Shown here piece by piece: positions 1-10,547 of a DNA stretch of 64,000 nt. The position numbers and the translations under genes were made by a program. The notes beneath the pieces were generated by a model. That model saw only the letters and a list, made by a program, of their open reading frames with translations. It did no database searches and was not told the DNA's origin. The stretch is from G963677325 sp963677325. Its GTDB lineage: Bacteria > Bacteroidota > Bacteroidia > Bacteroidales > Prolixibacteraceae. Position 1 is the first letter of the stretch. Every line of letters begins with the position of its first letter. The DNA lies in the NCBI GenBank assembly GCA_963677325.2, contig CAXXGM010000003.1:310001-374000 (forward strand), read 5' to 3'.

Positions 1-1359
1 GCGACAGCTCTTCCGACGATTATCACCAAAGCATCAGGAAGACCGGCGCCTTCGGATAAAGTTAATCTGGCCTGCATCGGAATAGGTAACCAGGGCGGAG
101 CGGATGTTATGTCTTTTGCAAATACCGGTCTCGCCAATTTCGTAGCCTTTTGTGATGTGGATATGGGCGCTCCACAAACTTTAGAGGTATTAAAGAAATT
201 TCCTAACGTTCCCCGCTTCCAGGATTTCAGGAAGATGTTTGACAAAAATGGGAAATCAAATCGATGCAGTATCAGTCGGCGTTCCCGATCATTCACACTT
301 CCCCATTGTCATGATGGCTCTTGCTCTTGGGAAATCATGTGTATGTTGAAAAACCAATGGCTCGAACATTTAATGAAGTTGAATTGATGATGAAAGCAGC
401 CAGGAAACATCCCAATGTGGTTACGCAAATGGGAAACCAGGGTCATTCCGAGGCCAATTATTTTCAGTTTAAGGCATGGGTAGAGGCTGGAATCATCAAA
501 GATGTTACAGCCATCACGGCTCACATGAACTCTCCCCGCCGCTGGCATGGATGGGATCCCAATATCAAAAGTTTTCCTTCTGCAGAACCCATTCCTGAAA
601 CCCTTGACTGGGATACGTGGTTGGGTGTAACTCAAAAGCACGACTACAATAAGAATTTTGTAAACGGACAATGGCGTTGCTGGTATGATTTTGGGATGGG
701 TGCTCTTGGTGACTGGGGAGCTCACATCCTGGATACAGCCCATCAATTTTTGGATCTGGGCCTTCCTTATGAAATCAATATGCTCAAGGCAGAAGGTCAT
801 AATTCGTTCTTCTATCCGATGTCCTCGACCATATTATTCAAATTTCCTGAAAGAGGTAAAATGCCTGCGGTGGATGTAACCTGGTACGATGGACTGAACA
901 ATATCCCTTCTGTCCCAGATGGTTACGGGGTCTCTGAACTGGATCCCAACATTCCTCCTACAGGACAGGGGAAGATCCAGCCTTCAAAACTGAATCCCGG
1001 CAAGGAGATCTACAGCAAGGAACTTACATTTAAAGGAGGTTCTCACGGTAGTACCCTTTCCATCATCCCAGCTGAAAAGCGAAAGAGATGGAACCCAAAC
1101 TTCCTGAAGTGCCGAAGAGTCCTTCCAATCATTATGCAAATTACCTGCTCGCCTGCATGGGTAAAGAAAAAACACGCTCTCCTTTGAAATTGCTGGACCC
1201 CTAAGCCAGGTATTTACCTTAGGCGTGATGGCTCAGAAGCTTAACACAAAACTCCTGTTTGACAGAAAGACGAAACAGATTACCAATAATAAACTGGCCA
1301 ATCAGTTCTTGGTTGGACTTCCTCCAAGAAAAGGCTGGGAACAGTTCTATAAGGTTTAG
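1..1359 (+). pseudogene. Gfo/Idh/MocA family oxidoreductase, 5'-truncated by the window and frameshifted
   Basis: This is a probable NAD(P)-dependent sugar or inositol dehydrogenase-like protein. The first readable residues resemble the end of a Tat-type leader, followed by a Rossmann start (LACIGIGNQG). The conserved motif HVYVEKPMA and the C-terminal phrase FLVGLPPRKGWEQF fit the family. The reading frame changes four times: near 245 (an extra A in an A run), near 334 (an extra T), near 1085 (one base missing) and near 1183 (a T run one base short). Rejoined, the product reads continuously to a TAG at 1357. All shifts are single-base and mostly in homopolymers, so either sequencing error or recent decay would explain them. 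The substrate cannot be named. Confidence 0.8.
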
Positions 1360-1556
1360 GTTAGGCTTTATTTAGGCTTTAGGCTTTAGGCTTTAGGCTG
1401 AAGGAGGGGGCGGCAGTATCAGAAGGCTTAAGGCTATGGACTTTAGGCGGAAGGGAGCCCAGGAGCGTTAGCTGTATAATGTGGGACAAAGATTGCACAG
1501 CTAACGTTGTTCTGATGCGCTCTCCTTAAGCCTATAGCCTATAGCCTAAAGCCTCT
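1354..1556. repeat. Facing arrays of a 7-bp repeat (TTTAGGC / GCCTAAA)
   Basis: At 1354-1400 a GGCTTTA heptamer is repeated several times; at 1527-1555 the inverse (GCCTATA, GCCTATA, GCCTAAA) occurs. Weaker units lie between them near 1420-1445. The two arrays could pair as a long hairpin between converging genes. The TAG stop of the upstream gene lies in the first unit, and the response-regulator stop abuts the last. The same heptamer recurs at 25904-26040. Confidence 0.8.
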
Positions 1557-1557
1557 T

Positions 1558-1983
1558 TCATACAGTCTCCAGACAATATTTATCAAGTAATTCACTCAGC
1601 ATTTCTGTATCAAGGGGTTTGTTGATAAATTCCTTTACAACTCCGGTTTCCAGGGCCTTAAATTCTTCATTCGGATCAGTTGAGGAGGTAAGCATAATGA
1701 TTACAATCTTTCCCCAAAGATTTTCATCTTTCTTCTTTAATTCATTAAGAAATTCAAATCCATTCATACGGGGCATATTTATATCAAGGAAGATGAAGTC
1801 CGGCAGGGGATATTTGGCTACAAGATCAGGCTCAAAAGTTTTGGCAATATACATCAAGGCATCCTCCCCGCTAATGACAGCATTTACCTGATTGCAGAAA
1901 CCGGAGTCCTTAATAATATAACTGTGATAAAAATTATCAGCTTCATTATCATCCACCAGCAAAATACAATTTACTCTTTTCAT
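1558..1983 (-). CDS. Single-domain response regulator (CheY-like receiver)
   Basis: The protein has 141 residues and is a receiver domain only, without an output domain. The acidic pair D11/D12, the phospho-acceptor D67 (in FLDINMP), T99/S100 and K122 (NKP) are all present, so the fold should be competent for phosphorylation by a histidine kinase. The segment between the first beta strand and D67 is longer than in CheY, as in the Bacteroidetes receivers that follow hybrid or phytochrome-type kinases. No kinase gene is adjacent, so the partner is unknown. It converges on the oxidoreductase gene and lies alone on this strand. Confidence 0.85.
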   Translation of the reverse strand: MKRVNCILLVDDNEADNFYHSYIIKDSGFCNQVNAVISGEDALMYIAKTFEPDLVAKYPLPDFIFLDINMPRMNGFEFLNELKKKDENLWGKIVIIMLTSSTDPNEEFKALETGVVKEFINKPLDTEMLSELLDKYCLETV

Positions 1984-4308
1984 AAATTAACTGACAAACA
2001 ATTATTTTTCCTGTTAAAGAAAAAGCAAATGATTTTTTTTTCATAGCTCTGCAATTTAAGCATATTTTTATTGTATCAAAAAAAATTTTGTGAAAAAATA
2101 TAATCAAAATGGTGTAGTTTCTATCGTGATTATTCATTAACAAACAGATAATAAAAATTGTATTTTTGATTCGTCGAACATTTTGAATATAACCTAATTG
2201 AAATCGGCTTTTCTTTTATTTTGTCTTATGTATGCTTTCCCTTCGGGAGGCAGACCAATGCATTTACCATTCAACCAAAAATCCGGATCCTGTTCAATTT
2301 TGTAAAGACACCGTATCAATTGCTGATAAACTAACCATAGGAGGCAATCCGAATCCTACGTTGGTGAAAATTTCATTCTCTGAAGGTTATCTTCCAGATC
2401 AGGATGAACTGCTCTATAAGAATACAGGAAAAATGATAGGGACATGGTATCCTCAACAGGGTTTCCTTACCCTTACAGGAAGCACCGATTATAAAGAATA
2501 TGAAGCTGCTATCCGGCTTGTCAGTTACAACAACAAGAGCAGTAATCCCAAAACCGGCAACCGTAAGATTACGATTTCGCTGGATGATGTTGATTTTCTG
2601 CTGCTACCGGGCATTTTTACCGTTTTATCAGTAAACCAGGATTAAGTGGAGTGTGGCAAAAGCTGAGGCTGAGTCCGATAGTATGAAGTATAATGGGGCT
2701 GCGAGGTTACCTGGCGACGATCACTTCAGCTGCAGAAAACAGCTTTATACAAATTAAAACTAAGGGGTGTCGGATGGATAGGAGCCTCAGATCAGGTATC
2801 CGAAGGATACTGGAGATGGGTTACCGGGCCGGAGGGGTTTAAAGGATAGTCTTTTCTGGAAAGGCACAGGCGCACAGGCCAAAAGCAATCCTTCTCTTTA
2901 CGGGCCTGTCAATGGCGCATACTCCAATTGGAACTCGGCTACTCCTGAACCCAACAACTCAGGCGGGAGCGAGAATTATGCACACATTACGTACTTCCCA
3001 AATAACCCGTCTATTTCATTAAAATGGAACGATCTTCCCAATGCGGAGGACCGATAACAGGCAGTTACTATCCTGCAGGATATCTGATTGAGTTTGGCAA
3101 TATGCCGGGTGATCCAACATTGAATTTGACAGCTACCATTGATCTCCAGGTGAATACACTTAATTTTGATCCTCTGAGAGAGTTCACAATCTGTAAAAGA
3201 GATTCTGTTCAGCTGAACAGGAAAGATTCTTTGGCGTCCTGGTCGTGGTCGCCTGCTGAATACCTTTCTTCAGCCTCCGTATCCAATCCAAAGGCATCGC
3301 CTGAAAACTCTGAACGATTTATAGTACTTGCTACACATGGTGTCTGTAAAGATACGGCCTCTTTTAAAGTCAATGTGAATCCATTGCCTGTTTCACTGTT
3401 AAATCCTGAGGAAAACATTTGTTCAGGTACAAGCATTACTTTGAATCCTGGAAATCACAGTTTCTATTTGTGGAGCAATGGTTCAACGGACCCTTCCATT
3501 AAGGTCTTTGCAGCGGGAAATTACTCGGTTGAGCTTAAAACATCTGAAGGTTGTACAATGACAGATACTGTAAAAGTCGTTGTGCATCAATATCCTGTCA
3601 TTAATATCTCAGCCCTTGATACGTTGATCTGCGGTAGCAAATCAACGACGGCCGACATTACCTCCAATGCTGAAAATTTTTCTTCACCAGTTCCGATACA
3701 CGTATTCAGACTACAGGACTGGATATTTTAGCTGATCAATACGGAAGTTATCCTTTCATTTATCAGGCTATTGACAAATATTGTGTAAGCGACACCACCT
3801 TTAAAATCGGGTTTCACAAAATCCCTACTGTAAGTTTTTCCATTGACTCCACCAAATGTTATCGTTACAACCTGACGACCAATTATGTGGGTGATGCAAA
3901 CGTTGAAGCATCCCGGTTTACCTGGGTGTTCGGAGGGGATACCATTTCCGATGGGAAAGGTATAAACTCAAATGTCATTCCTCTTGGCGTGAATAAAAGC
4001 AAACGGGATCTCTTGCTAAAGGTAACCGATGAAGGTTGCTCTGATTCTTATACCATTCAAAACATCAAGGTGATTCCCGATCTGACAGTTCAGGTGGTTG
4101 ATTCCCTCGGATGTGAGCCTTTTAAAGCTGAATTCATAGCCAAAAATTCAGAAAATGTTACCTACGATTGGGATTATGGGGACGGCGTTTCGGAACGTTC
4201 GGACGATCATCCCTTTCATACCTATAAGGAGGATGGTTTTTATCATTTGAAACTGAAAGTCACTACAGATAAGGGGTGCACCAATTCTGTTGCTGTTGAT
4301 AGTATCGT

Positions 4309-5364
4309 TTATGTGGCTCCCATCCCGACAGTTGGTTTCAGTCTTGATCCTTCTCCTTGTCTTGAAAAAACGGATCACCAGGTATCCTATGTTGGTTCGG
4401 GCGATCAGAAGGACACATACAACTGGGATCTCTCTGTTTTTGATCCCCAGGAGATAATCCAGAATCCGGGCACCACCCAGGGGCCCTTCACATTTAATCT
4501 TTTACATCAGCCAAAGGCCCCCATCGGGCTTCAGGTGGTTTCTAAATATGGATGCAAAAGCGAAGTTGGAAAAATTGAAGTGAAGCGGAAGCCGTCCTTT
4601 TCTTTTACAGCTACCGGGAACATAGGATGTGTACCCCTTAAAACAAGTTTCTCTGCTATGGCTGCCGATCCGGTGGACCAGATTAATTATAACTGGAATT
4701 TTGGAGACGGAACCTCAGATTCAGGAAAGGAGACTTCTCACCTGTACAGTGATCCGGACAAACATTTCAGCATTACTCTAAGCGGATTATCAGAATTGAC
4801 AGGCTGTTCCGATACGACCTCAAAAGACACTTTGGTTTATGTGGCTCCCATTCCGACGGTTGGTTTCAGTCTTGACCCTTCGCTGTGTCTTGAAAAAACG
4901 GATCATCAGGTATCCTATCTCGGTTCAGGAGATCAGAAGGACACCTACAACTGGGACCTCTCTGCCTTTGATCCTGCTGAGATAATCCAGAATCCGGGTA
5001 CTACTCAGGGGCCCTTCACGTTTAATCTTATCAACAAACCCAAGGCACCTATTGGCCTTCAGGTTGTTTCTAAATATGGATGCAAAAGCGACATCGGGAA
5101 AATTGAGGTGAAGCGAAAGCCGTCCTTTTCTTTTACAGCAGCGGGAAACAGAGGTTGCAACCCTCTTGACGCTTCTTTTTCGGCCAATCCGGGAGATCCA
5201 GTTGATCAAATCAGCTATACATGGGACTTTGGTGACGGAACCACCGGTACAGGTGCGGGTATTTCCCACACGTATAATGAACCGGATAATCATTACAACG
5301 TTTCCCTCGGTGGCTTATCCTTGATTACAGGCTGCTCAGATAACATGACCAGCGATACCCTGGT
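4309..5364 (+). repeat. Two tandem 528-bp coding units (176 residues each) inside the adhesin
   Basis: Units start at 4309 and 4837 with the phrase YVAPIPTVGFSLDPS and each carries one PKD-type FGDGT motif. They are exactly 528 bp apart and very similar in DNA and protein. The neighbouring paralogue holds a single copy starting near 8483, so unit number has changed since the genes duplicated. Confidence 0.85.
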
Positions 5365-5635
5365 ATTTGTTTTTCCAAAGCCAAAGGCAGATTTTACAAT
5401 GGACCATTCCATTGTGTACAACGATAAACCAGAAGTACGTTTTGAAAACTTAAGCAGCCCGGATTCCAATCAATTCCTGTGGAATTTCGGAGACGGCAGC
5501 ACCTCCACGGATGCAAGCCCCTCTTATAAGTTCAAAGGCCATGGATATAGGAAAGTACTAATGGAGGCGATCAATAATTATCAGTGTTCGGATACGATTT
5601 CAAAGCAGGTGCTGGTTGCCTTTAGCCGCATCTTC

Positions 5636-5766
5636 CCGCCCAATGCCTTCTCCCCCAATGCACCCAATGCCACAGACCGGGAGTTTAAATTAAGCCAGGA
5701 CGCCATTCAGGAGAAAGGTTATCATCTTGTTATACTCAGCCGGTGGAATGATGTTGTCTTTGAAAC
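5636..5766 (+). repeat. 131-bp segment identical to 9281-9411
   Basis: The DNA coding for the start of the type IX sorting domain is base-for-base identical in the two adhesin genes over this stretch, with mismatches immediately outside it. Flanking paralogous sequence is clearly more diverged, which suggests recent gene conversion. Confidence 0.85.
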
Positions 5767-5959
5767 CAAGAACGAGATCAAGGGCTGGGATGGGAAACTG
5801 AAGAATGGTGATTATGCCCCAGCAGGAAGTTATGTCTGGAAATTGGATTTTGTTGACTTTCTTGGCCGCAGACACCAGCAATCTGGTACGGTAACATTAC
5901 TTTATTAAAAAATTTGATTTGGGTACGAGAATAGATAATTTTATATCAAATTTGGTAAG

Positions 5960-8900
5960 ATGAAATTACCCTGGCTAATCCTATTCCTTTTATTCTTTAT
6001 TGACATTACAGTCTTTGCCCAAGACAATAAATGTCACAAATCCACCGAAGGAAAGGATTTTTGGTTTGGATTTATGCAAGGGCGGAATCACAATCCAAAG
6101 CATTACATTGAGATTACCGTAAGTTCAAGACACACCTGCACTTTTGATATTTATTACGGCAAATCAACTACATCTTCTTACCATGGAAAGATACTGCCAA
6201 ATACCCCTTCTCAAATCAGATTAGATACGCTAAAAGGCGAGCCGATTGGCTCTGAGTTTGTTGATGAAAAAGCGATCCACCTTGTATCCGACAGCCTGTT
6301 GAATTTATTTGCCATGAATTTCAGTCCATTCTCATCAGAGGCTGCTTTGATCTATCCTACTGCCTTGCTCGGTAAAGAGTATTATACCATGTGTTCCGAT
6401 GGAGCAATTATAAAAAACAGTAGGTTATTCGACGAGTTCGTGATTGTTGCTTCAGAGGACAATACTACTATTAATATTTCTCCCCAATGCCCAACTTCTG
6501 GTGGGAAAGCAGCACATAATTTATTTACAATTACATTGGGCAAAGGAGAACTTTACCAGGTACAATCAGAATTATCCAACCAGGGCAATCTAACAGGTAG
6601 TTATATTAAAAGCGATAAGCCCGTAGCAGTTTTTGCCGGCGCAATAGCCTCAATAAATACGATAGACTGGGATCACTGCTACGAGCAAATGCCGCCTGTA
6701 CAGACATGGGGAACGACATTCGTGGCTGTTCCTTTGTTGAACAGGCACTATACTGGCTACCGTATTATACCGTCACAACCTAATACTTCTGTCCAAATTG
6801 GGAATAAGGCTCCCATTCTTCTAAGTTTAGCAGGTCTGCCTTTGTCGTTTTCGCTTGCGTTTGATCAGGCTTCCCTGATCCGGACCGATAAGCCGGTGCT
6901 TTTTGAACAATCCAGCAGTCCAGCTAGGGTTGATGAATCATACAGTGGCGGAGATGGTGATCCATTCTCGATCATCATCAACCCGGTAAGTCAGACCCGT
7001 GAAGAGGTGGTTTTTGTCGCTTACGATTCCCCTGAGATAACCTCAAAATTCTATGTTAATATTGCTGTTAAAGATGATGCAGTCGGGAAAATTATGCTTG
7101 ACGATGTCATTGTGCCTTTTACTACGTTGAGCGGAACCGGTTATTCTTATGCGCAGCTGCTAATTAAAAAAGGCCCTCACATGATTAGAACAACTGAGCC
7201 AGGTAAAGGTTTTATGGCCTATGTCTATGCCTTTGGAAATGTTGAGGGGTATGGTTACAATGTTGGTTATACTCCTGATTCGCAGCTTAATTTAGGCGGT
7301 TACATTGATGAACATGGGAAAAAATACAAAGTAAGATGTGATAGATCTTCTCCTGTTATTCTTAACGCCGGTAATGCGTTTGATTCTTTTCTTTGGAATA
7401 CGGGTGAGACAACTTCTTCGATTGGTGTAACAGAAGGGGGGATTTATTCGGTAACAGTTTCCACAACAGAAGGATGCTCATTTTCAGATACGGTCCGGCT
7501 GGTAGTCTCAAAGCCTGTCATTGATCTGGGCAATGATACAACTATTTGTAATCCCAACAAACTCCTGCTGGATGCCGGTGCAAGGGGTAAGTTTGATGAA
7601 GAACATGATAAGGTCAAAGATTTTCAATGGGAAACACCTGTAAACACAATTGGGATCAGGCAGGTAACAGCTTCTGTAACCGGAAATTACAAAGTAACAG
7701 CTACCACCGCGAATGGCTGTATAGCCACAGATCAGATTAAGGTGTCTTTTACTAATGATCCCGTATTAGATCTTTCGAGGATAGATACCCTGATATGCGG
7801 GTCAAAATCTGCCGTACTTGATATTTCTGCAGATAAAGGCAGTTATACCTTTGAACGTACTGACAATGCAGAGATTTTTACTGGTCTTAATGCAGTGGTT
7901 CCCCAATATGGGACCTATCCTTTTAAATTCACGGCTACCGATCAGTATGGCTGTGCGAGTGACACCACCTTTACGCTCGGCTTCCATAAAATACCTGCAG
8001 TCAGTTTTTCCGTCGACTCCACCAGATGTTACCATTACAACCTTTCGGCCAGTTATATTGGTGATGCAACAGTGGATGCCTCCCGTTTTGTATGGGTCTT
8101 CGGGGGAGATACCATTGCTGACGGGAAAGGGATCACCTCCAATGTCATTCCGCTGGGTGTGAATCAGAACAAAAGGGATCTTTCTTTAACGGTCACCGAT
8201 CAGGGCTGCTCCAATACTTATACCATTCCAAACATAAAAGTAATACCCAATCTGAAGGTGCAGGTAGTCGATTCACTGGGCTGTGAGTCGTTCAAGGCTG
8301 AATTTAAAGCAGAGAATTCAGAAAAAGTAACCTTTGACTGGGATTATGGTGACAGTTTTACAAAACACACTATCGATGGCCATACTTTTCACATCTATCA
8401 ACAGGATGGTTTTTACAACCTGAAGCTGAAGGTCACCACCGATAACGGGTGCACTAATTCTGTAGCTGTTGACAGTATGGTTTATGTAGCTCCCATTCCG
8501 ACTGTTGGATTCACTCTTGATCCTTCGCCGTGTCTTGATAAGACGGATCACCAGGTATCCTATGTAGGGACAGGCGACCATCAAGACACTTACAACTGGG
8601 ACTTGTCTGCCTTTGATCTCTCTGAGATAATTCAAAATCCGGGTACTACCCAAGGGCCTTTTACGTTCAATCTTTTGAATAAGCCCAAAGCGCCAATTGG
8701 GCTCCAGGTTGTTTCCAAATACGGATGTATCAGCGAAACCGGAAAGATTGAGGTAAAGAGAAAGCCGTCTTTTTCCTTTACGGCTTCAGGGAATAGGGGA
8801 TGCAATCCGTTGGATGCTTCTTTTTCGGCCTACGCAGGAGATCCTGTTGATCAGATCAGCTACACGTGGGATTTTGGTGACGGGACCACGGGTAATGGCA

Positions 8901-9553
8901 GCGGTATTTCTTTTCATACTTACCGTGAGCCTGATCATCATTACACCATTTCTCTTAGCGGCTTATCCCTGATTACAGGCTGTTCGGATAGCATGACCAG
9001 CGATACCCTTGTGTTTGTTTTTCCAAAACCATTGGCCGGATTCACGTTGGATCACTCTATCGTGTACAACGATAAGCCGGAAGTGAAGTTTAAAAACGAG
9101 AGCCAAAATGCAGACCATTACCTGTGGGATTTTGGTGAAGGCACTACCTCACAGGATGTCGACCCGTCGTATACATTCAAGGGGCATGGCTATAAGAAGG
9201 TATTGCTTGAGGCTATCAATTCCTACGAATGTTCGGATACGATTTCAAAGCAGGTGCTGGTTGCCTTAAGTCGCATCTTTCCGCCCAATGCCTTCTCCCC
9301 CAATGCACCCAATGCCACAGACCGGGAGTTTAAATTAAGCCAGGACGCCATTCAGGAGAAAGGTTATCATCTTGTTATACTCAGCCGGTGGAATGATGTT
9401 GTCTTTGAAACAAAGAACGAGATCAAAGGCTGGGACGGCCGTATGAAAAATGGGGGAAATGCCCCGGCCGGAAGTTACGTCTGGGTCCTTGATTTTATTG
9501 ATTTTCTTGGCCGTGCTCATCGCCAGACAGGAACGGTGACACTGCTTTTTTGA
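5960..9553 (+). CDS. Giant surface protein: IgGFc-binding-like N-terminal domain, PKD repeats, type B T9SS C-terminal domain
   Basis: The protein has 1,197 residues. A signal peptide (about residues 1-20, ending VFAQ) is followed by a domain resembling the IgGFc-binding-protein N-terminal domain (GKDFWFGFMQGRNH near 31-44; YEQMPPVQTWGTTF near 240). Ig-like modules come next, then PKD repeats with FGDGT motifs. The last ~90 residues form the gliding-motility-associated C-terminal domain that directs type IX secretion (IFPPNAFSPN). From about residue 600 onward it is closely related to the preceding gene, which has one extra 176-residue unit. It is likely a secreted or cell-surface adhesin or carbohydrate-interacting protein. 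The ligand is unknown. Unlike its neighbour it is open throughout. Confidence 0.88.
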   Translation: MKLPWLILFLLFFIDITVFAQDNKCHKSTEGKDFWFGFMQGRNHNPKHYIEITVSSRHTCTFDIYYGKSTTSSYHGKILPNTPSQIRLDTLKGEPIGSEFVDEKAIHLVSDSLLNLFAMNFSPFSSEAALIYPTALLGKEYYTMCSDGAIIKNSRLFDEFVIVASEDNTTINISPQCPTSGGKAAHNLFTITLGKGELYQVQSELSNQGNLTGSYIKSDKPVAVFAGAIASINTIDWDHCYEQMPPVQTWGTTFVAVPLLNRHYTGYRIIPSQPNTSVQIGNKAPILLSLAGLPLSFSLAFDQASLIRTDKPVLFEQSSSPARVDESYSGGDGDPFSIIINPVSQTREEVVFVAYDSPEITSKFYVNIAVKDDAVGKIMLDDVIVPFTTLSGTGYSYAQLLIKKGPHMIRTTEPGKGFMAYVYAFGNVEGYGYNVGYTPDSQLNLGGYIDEHGKKYKVRCDRSSPVILNAGNAFDSFLWNTGETTSSIGVTEGGIYSVTVSTTEGCSFSDTVRLVVSKPVIDLGNDTTICNPNKLLLDAGARGKFDEEHDKVKDFQWETPVNTIGIRQVTASVTGNYKVTATTANGCIATDQIKVSFTNDPVLDLSRIDTLICGSKSAVLDISADKGSYTFERTDNAEIFTGLNAVVPQYGTYPFKFTATDQYGCASDTTFTLGFHKIPAVSFSVDSTRCYHYNLSASYIGDATVDASRFVWVFGGDTIADGKGITSNVIPLGVNQNKRDLSLTVTDQGCSNTYTIPNIKVIPNLKVQVVDSLGCESFKAEFKAENSEKVTFDWDYGDSFTKHTIDGHTFHIYQQDGFYNLKLKVTTDNGCTNSVAVDSMVYVAPIPTVGFTLDPSPCLDKTDHQVSYVGTGDHQDTYNWDLSAFDLSEIIQNPGTTQGPFTFNLLNKPKAPIGLQVVSKYGCISETGKIEVKRKPSFSFTASGNRGCNPLDASFSAYAGDPVDQISYTWDFGDGTTGNGSGISFHTYREPDHHYTISLSGLSLITGCSDSMTSDTLVFVFPKPLAGFTLDHSIVYNDKPEVKFKNESQNADHYLWDFGEGTTSQDVDPSYTFKGHGYKKVLLEAINSYECSDTISKQVLVALSRIFPPNAFSPNAPNATDREFKLSQDAIQEKGYHLVILSRWNDVVFETKNEIKGWDGRMKNGGNAPAGSYVWVLDFIDFLGRAHRQTGTVTLLF
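9281..9411 (+). repeat. 131-bp segment identical to 5636-5766
   Basis: Second copy of the identical sorting-domain segment; see the entry at 5636. Confidence 0.85.
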
Positions 9554-9697
9554 TAAAGCGAAGTAAATTCTTTCGTCGCTTACCCCAGGCTGCAAATATA
9601 TCACCCCTACGGGGTTAGTGCCGCATCATCGCATCACCTGATCAACAAATCAGCACACCATCTAACATCAACTAATCATCACATTCTTTCCCTTTTG

Positions 9698-9735
9698 TTT
9701 GGAAATAATATTTTTATGTCGTATGTTTGCGACAT
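9698..9735 (+). promoter_or_regulatory. Promoter overlapped by an ArsR-type palindromic operator
   Basis: A Bacteroidetes-type promoter reads TTTG at 9698-9701, a 20-bp spacer, then TATGTTTG (fits TAnnTTTG) at 9722-9729. The -7 box sits inside the palindrome ATGTCG-N8-CGACAT at 9716-9735. A repressor bound there would block transcription, which fits autoregulation by the ArsR protein encoded 12 bp downstream. No other promoter of this quality is visible before hgcB, so the site probably controls arsR-arsC-hgcA-hgcB as a unit. Confidence 0.65.
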
Positions 9736-9747
9736 TAGAAACTAATT

Positions 9748-10074
9748 ATGAATAAAGCTGAAAATTTCGACGAATCATTACAGGAATTGGCCCGGTTTGC
9801 CAAAGTAATTTCCCATCCCGCACGGCTGGCTATTATTAAATATCTTGCTGAAACCAAGACCTGTATGTCGGGTGATATCTCTGATTATCTCCCCCTTGGA
9901 CGTACCACTGTTTCCCAGCATCTGAAGGAACTGCGTGAAATGGGCCTCATCCAGGGTGATATCGACGGGCTGAAGATAAACTATTGCCTGAAAACGGATG
10001 GGATTGCCCGCTTCCTTGAACTGTTTGATAATTTCTTTGGGCCGGTGAAAAAATCAGGCATGTGTTGCAAATAA
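9748..10074 (+). CDS. ArsR-family winged-helix transcriptional regulator
   Basis: The protein has 108 residues and is a compact winged-helix repressor. The recognition-helix region reads LPLGRTTVSQHLKELREMGLI (about residues 48-68), typical of ArsR/SmtB proteins. The classical ELCVCDL metal site of ArsR is not present as such; the equivalent region is TCMSGDISD (one Cys, C38 by count), and the protein ends with a Cys pair (CCK). Inducer binding may therefore use C38 and the C-terminal cysteines, which is inference. It is the first gene of the arsR-arsC-hgcAB operon, with a palindrome on its promoter. The inducer could be arsenite, mercury or another thiophilic metal. Confidence 0.88.
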   Translation: MNKAENFDESLQELARFAKVISHPARLAIIKYLAETKTCMSGDISDYLPLGRTTVSQHLKELREMGLIQGDIDGLKINYCLKTDGIARFLELFDNFFGPVKKSGMCCK

Positions 10075-10076
10075 AG

Positions 10077-10097
10077 AATTACGAATTACGAATTACG
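10077..10097 (+). repeat. Three AATTACG heptamers between arsR and arsC
   Basis: Three perfect 7-bp units follow the arsR stop codon. The same heptamer recurs four times at 56763-56790 before batB, so it belongs to a dispersed short-repeat family. Confidence 0.8.
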
Positions 10098-10126
10098 AAG
10101 ATCCATTAAAAAGTAAATTATACAAG

Positions 10127-10546
10127 ATGAAAATTTTGATCTTATGTACAGGTAATTCCTGCAGAAGCCAGATGGCTCACGGGTTTTTGCAATCTTTCGA
10201 TCAGGATCTCATGGTTCGCTCTGCAGGCACTGATGCGACAGGGGTAATAAACGAGCAAGCTGTTGCGGTGATGAAGGAGGCAGGAGTAGATATCAGTCAT
10301 CATACCTCCGAACAGGTTGGCCAATATCTGGATGAAGACTGGGATTACGTGATTACCGTCTGCAACGAAGCCAACGAGGTCTGTCCTTATTTCCCCGGAA
10401 GGGTAAAGCACCGTCTGCACATGGGCTTTGACGATCCCTCCAAAGCGACGGGAACAGAAGCATTCATCCTGGGCGAATTCCGCCGGGTGAGAGATGAAAT
10501 CAGGGATACTTTTTATAAATTTTATATTTCCGAAATCAAATTCTGA
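10127..10546 (+). CDS. arsC: Arsenate reductase, low-molecular-weight phosphatase family (ArsC)
   Basis: The protein has 139 residues and is expected to reduce arsenate to arsenite in the cytoplasm using thioredoxin-type electron donors. The N-terminal P-loop CTGNSCR (C7 to R13) is the CX5R nucleophile loop. C79 and C86 (VCNEANEVC) match the resolving cysteine pair of the thioredoxin-coupled ArsC class, and D102/D103 (FDDPSKA) supply the general acid. The product arsenite would normally be exported, but no acr3, arsB or arsM gene is in view. Its stop codon is one base before the hgcA start, so the two are probably translationally coupled. A protein tyrosine phosphatase role is possible but less likely given C79/C86. 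Confidence 0.88.
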   Translation: MKILILCTGNSCRSQMAHGFLQSFDQDLMVRSAGTDATGVINEQAVAVMKEAGVDISHHTSEQVGQYLDEDWDYVITVCNEANEVCPYFPGRVKHRLHMGFDDPSKATGTEAFILGEFRRVRDEIRDTFYKFYISEIKF

Positions 10547-10547
10547 A

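Larger units (their letters stand above)
2232..5908 (+). pseudogene. Large surface adhesin: C-type-lectin-like domain, PKD repeats, type IX secretion C-terminal domain; frameshifted
   Basis: Reassembled, this is an exported surface protein of roughly 1,200 residues. The N-terminal third resembles cadherin-like and C-type-lectin-like modules (a readable EPNNSGGSENYAHITYFP stretch near 2950, and SLKWNDLPNA). Ig/PKD repeats follow (several FGDGT motifs), and from about 5620 comes the gliding-motility-type C-terminal sorting domain (IFPPNAFSPN). The frame is broken repeatedly between about 2600 and 3050 and again near 3685 (a T run). From 3887 to 5908 it is open for 673 residues. The true start is unclear: no signal peptide is readable near 2232, so another shift may lie upstream. 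It is paralogous to the next gene. Decay and sequencing error are both possible. Confidence 0.8.

Noticed and set aside
9748..10546. A complete arsenic resistance operon
   Set aside because: Only regulator and reductase are present; no exporter, arsM or arsA is in view, so arsC is better described as part of the hgcAB operon.
10494..10547. An earlier in-frame start for hgcA
   Set aside because: It lies inside arsC and adds 18 residues unlike HgcA; the ATG at 10548 is one base after the arsC stop and fits coupling.
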